Shown: positions 5,767 to 6,280 of the stretch, piece after piece | Numbering within the stretch: the stretch's first letter is position 1 | Layout: the number at the start of each line of letters is the position of its first letter | NCBI GenBank assembly: GCA_002364975.1 | Contig: DEYT01000082.1 | Span: 1-6,280 of the forward strand | Direction of reading: 5' to 3' | From: Opitutia bacterium UBA3151 | GTDB taxonomy: Bacteria; Verrucomicrobiota; Verrucomicrobiia; Opitutales; Seribacteraceae | Length of the DNA: 6,280 nucleotides | Notes under the pieces: generated by a model | What the model saw: the letters and a program-made list of their open reading frames with translations, nothing else | What the model was told of the DNA's origin: nothing | The model's database searches: none | Made by a program: the position numbers and the translations under genes

Positions 5767-6280
5767 CCGAGGGTAGAAAGGGACGGACCTGAATGGATCC
5801 ACCCACCAGGTTGATCTTAATTCTGATCTTATCCATCACCCTATCCATCATGGTCCCAGGATTGATTCCCAGCTGGCTCCGGCTAATCGAAGATTCACCA
5901 CTCAAGACTAATAAGTCCCCTTTGACCCCATCCACCTTTCGGCGCTGATCCCGATAATATCGGATGGAGACCGGCATAGAAAATGGACTCATTCGATTTT
6001 TCATCTTCAAAGAACCATGAGCGGTGGCCAGCAATACCTTTCCCCGCCACTTCGCTTGCTTTAAACCGGTTAGGGTGAAGGAAATCTCGGGGAATTGATC
6101 GGAACCTAACCACTCTATGGAGTGTGCATCTCCCGTTACCCTGTAGTTTCCAAATTGTAGGGCCCGTGAATCCAACTGTACCTTTCCCTTGGTACCTGCT
6201 AAATATTCGGGCTTGAATTCAATTTGACCCCCGACCCGAGGAAAGGCTCCCCTTATTTCTCCACCTGCAAATGCGGTACT
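5753..6280 (-). CDS. YceI-like domain protein (partial, N-terminus beyond window)
   Basis: A minus-strand frame stays open from the right edge (6280) to TAG at 5753-5755, giving 175 residues without a stop. A TTG at 6175 could be taken as a start, but it lies inside the domain and is unlikely. The pattern fits the YceI lipocalin-like beta-barrel, whose members are periplasmic and bind isoprenoid or other lipids. FAGGEIRGAFPRVGGQIEF resembles the early 'G.f..f.G.i.f' strands; DSRALQFG and then GSDQFPEISFTLTGL match the 'S..f....yP.i.F' core; KGDLLVLSGESSISRSQLGI matches the 'G...i.RsdFGi' motif; and VMDKIRIKINLVGG is the usual final strand. The last seven residues or so extend past that strand. 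A signal peptide would be outside the window. The gene faces ruvC with a 32-base gap. Overall similarity is moderate, and the ligand is unknown. Confidence 0.75.
   Translation of the reverse strand, partial: STAFAGGEIRGAFPRVGGQIEFKPEYLAGTKGKVQLDSRALQFGNYRVTGDAHSIEWLGSDQFPEISFTLTGLKQAKWRGKVLLATAHGSLKMKNRMSPFSMPVSIRYYRDQRRKVDGVKGDLLVLSGESSISRSQLGINPGTMMDRVMDKIRIKINLVGGSIQVRPFLPSALFQ

Noticed and set aside
5753..6175. TTG at 6175 as the start of the minus-strand gene
   Set aside because: The frame is open to the window edge, and residues upstream of the TTG continue the YceI-like beta-strand pattern, so the real start lies outside the window.
1..6280. Search for defence systems, toxin-antitoxin pairs, CRISPR arrays, prophage or transposon parts
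   Set aside because: All strong reading frames are explained by housekeeping families. I saw no repeat arrays, transposase motifs, tRNA-like stretches or abrupt composition change.

Overview
The window is a dense, single-direction bacterial gene cluster. It starts inside one plus-strand gene, carries seven complete plus-strand genes, and ends in one minus-strand gene that runs off the right edge. In order: the end of a DUF502-family membrane protein (1-127), recO (173-784), a YjbQ/UPF0047 enzyme (858-1277), a TPR/LysM lipoprotein (1274-2035), a NifS/IscS-type cysteine desulfurase (2055-3200), recF (3210-4298), a TauE/SafE-type transporter (4315-5124), ruvC (5139-5720), and, converging from the other strand, a YceI-like protein (5753 to the edge). 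No intergenic stretch exceeds about 75 bases. I see no tRNA, rRNA, CRISPR array, insertion sequence or phage gene.

The plus-strand genes are spaced 45, 73, -4, 19, 9, 16 and 14 bases apart and look like one operon, possibly with a break or internal promoter in the 73-base gap before the YjbQ gene. The lipoprotein start overlaps the yjbQ stop (ATGA), and the recF GTG lies 9 bases after the desulfurase stop. The only stem-loop at a gene end is in the convergent junction at about 5751-5766, and it lacks a T-run.

By function the cluster is mostly genome maintenance: RecO and RecF load RecA at gaps, and RuvC resolves Holliday junctions. It also holds a sulfur-handling enzyme (cysteine desulfurase), a putative sulfite or organic-anion exporter, a putative thiamine-phosphate side-activity enzyme, and an envelope lipoprotein. 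There is no dnaA, dnaN or gyrB around recF and no ruvA or ruvB around ruvC, so the usual neighbours of both genes are missing.

The organism is a Gram-negative-type bacterium: it has an N-terminal lipoprotein signal and a YceI-like protein. Almost no start codon has a Shine-Dalgarno sequence. Together with the gene content and the RuvC sequence style (GIDPS, N-terminal extension), this suggests Verrucomicrobiota, perhaps an Opitutae/Puniceicoccales-like lineage. That is inference from memory of such genomes and not a database match. I found no convincing undescribed system. The findings are second-look items inside an otherwise ordinary chromosomal housekeeping region.
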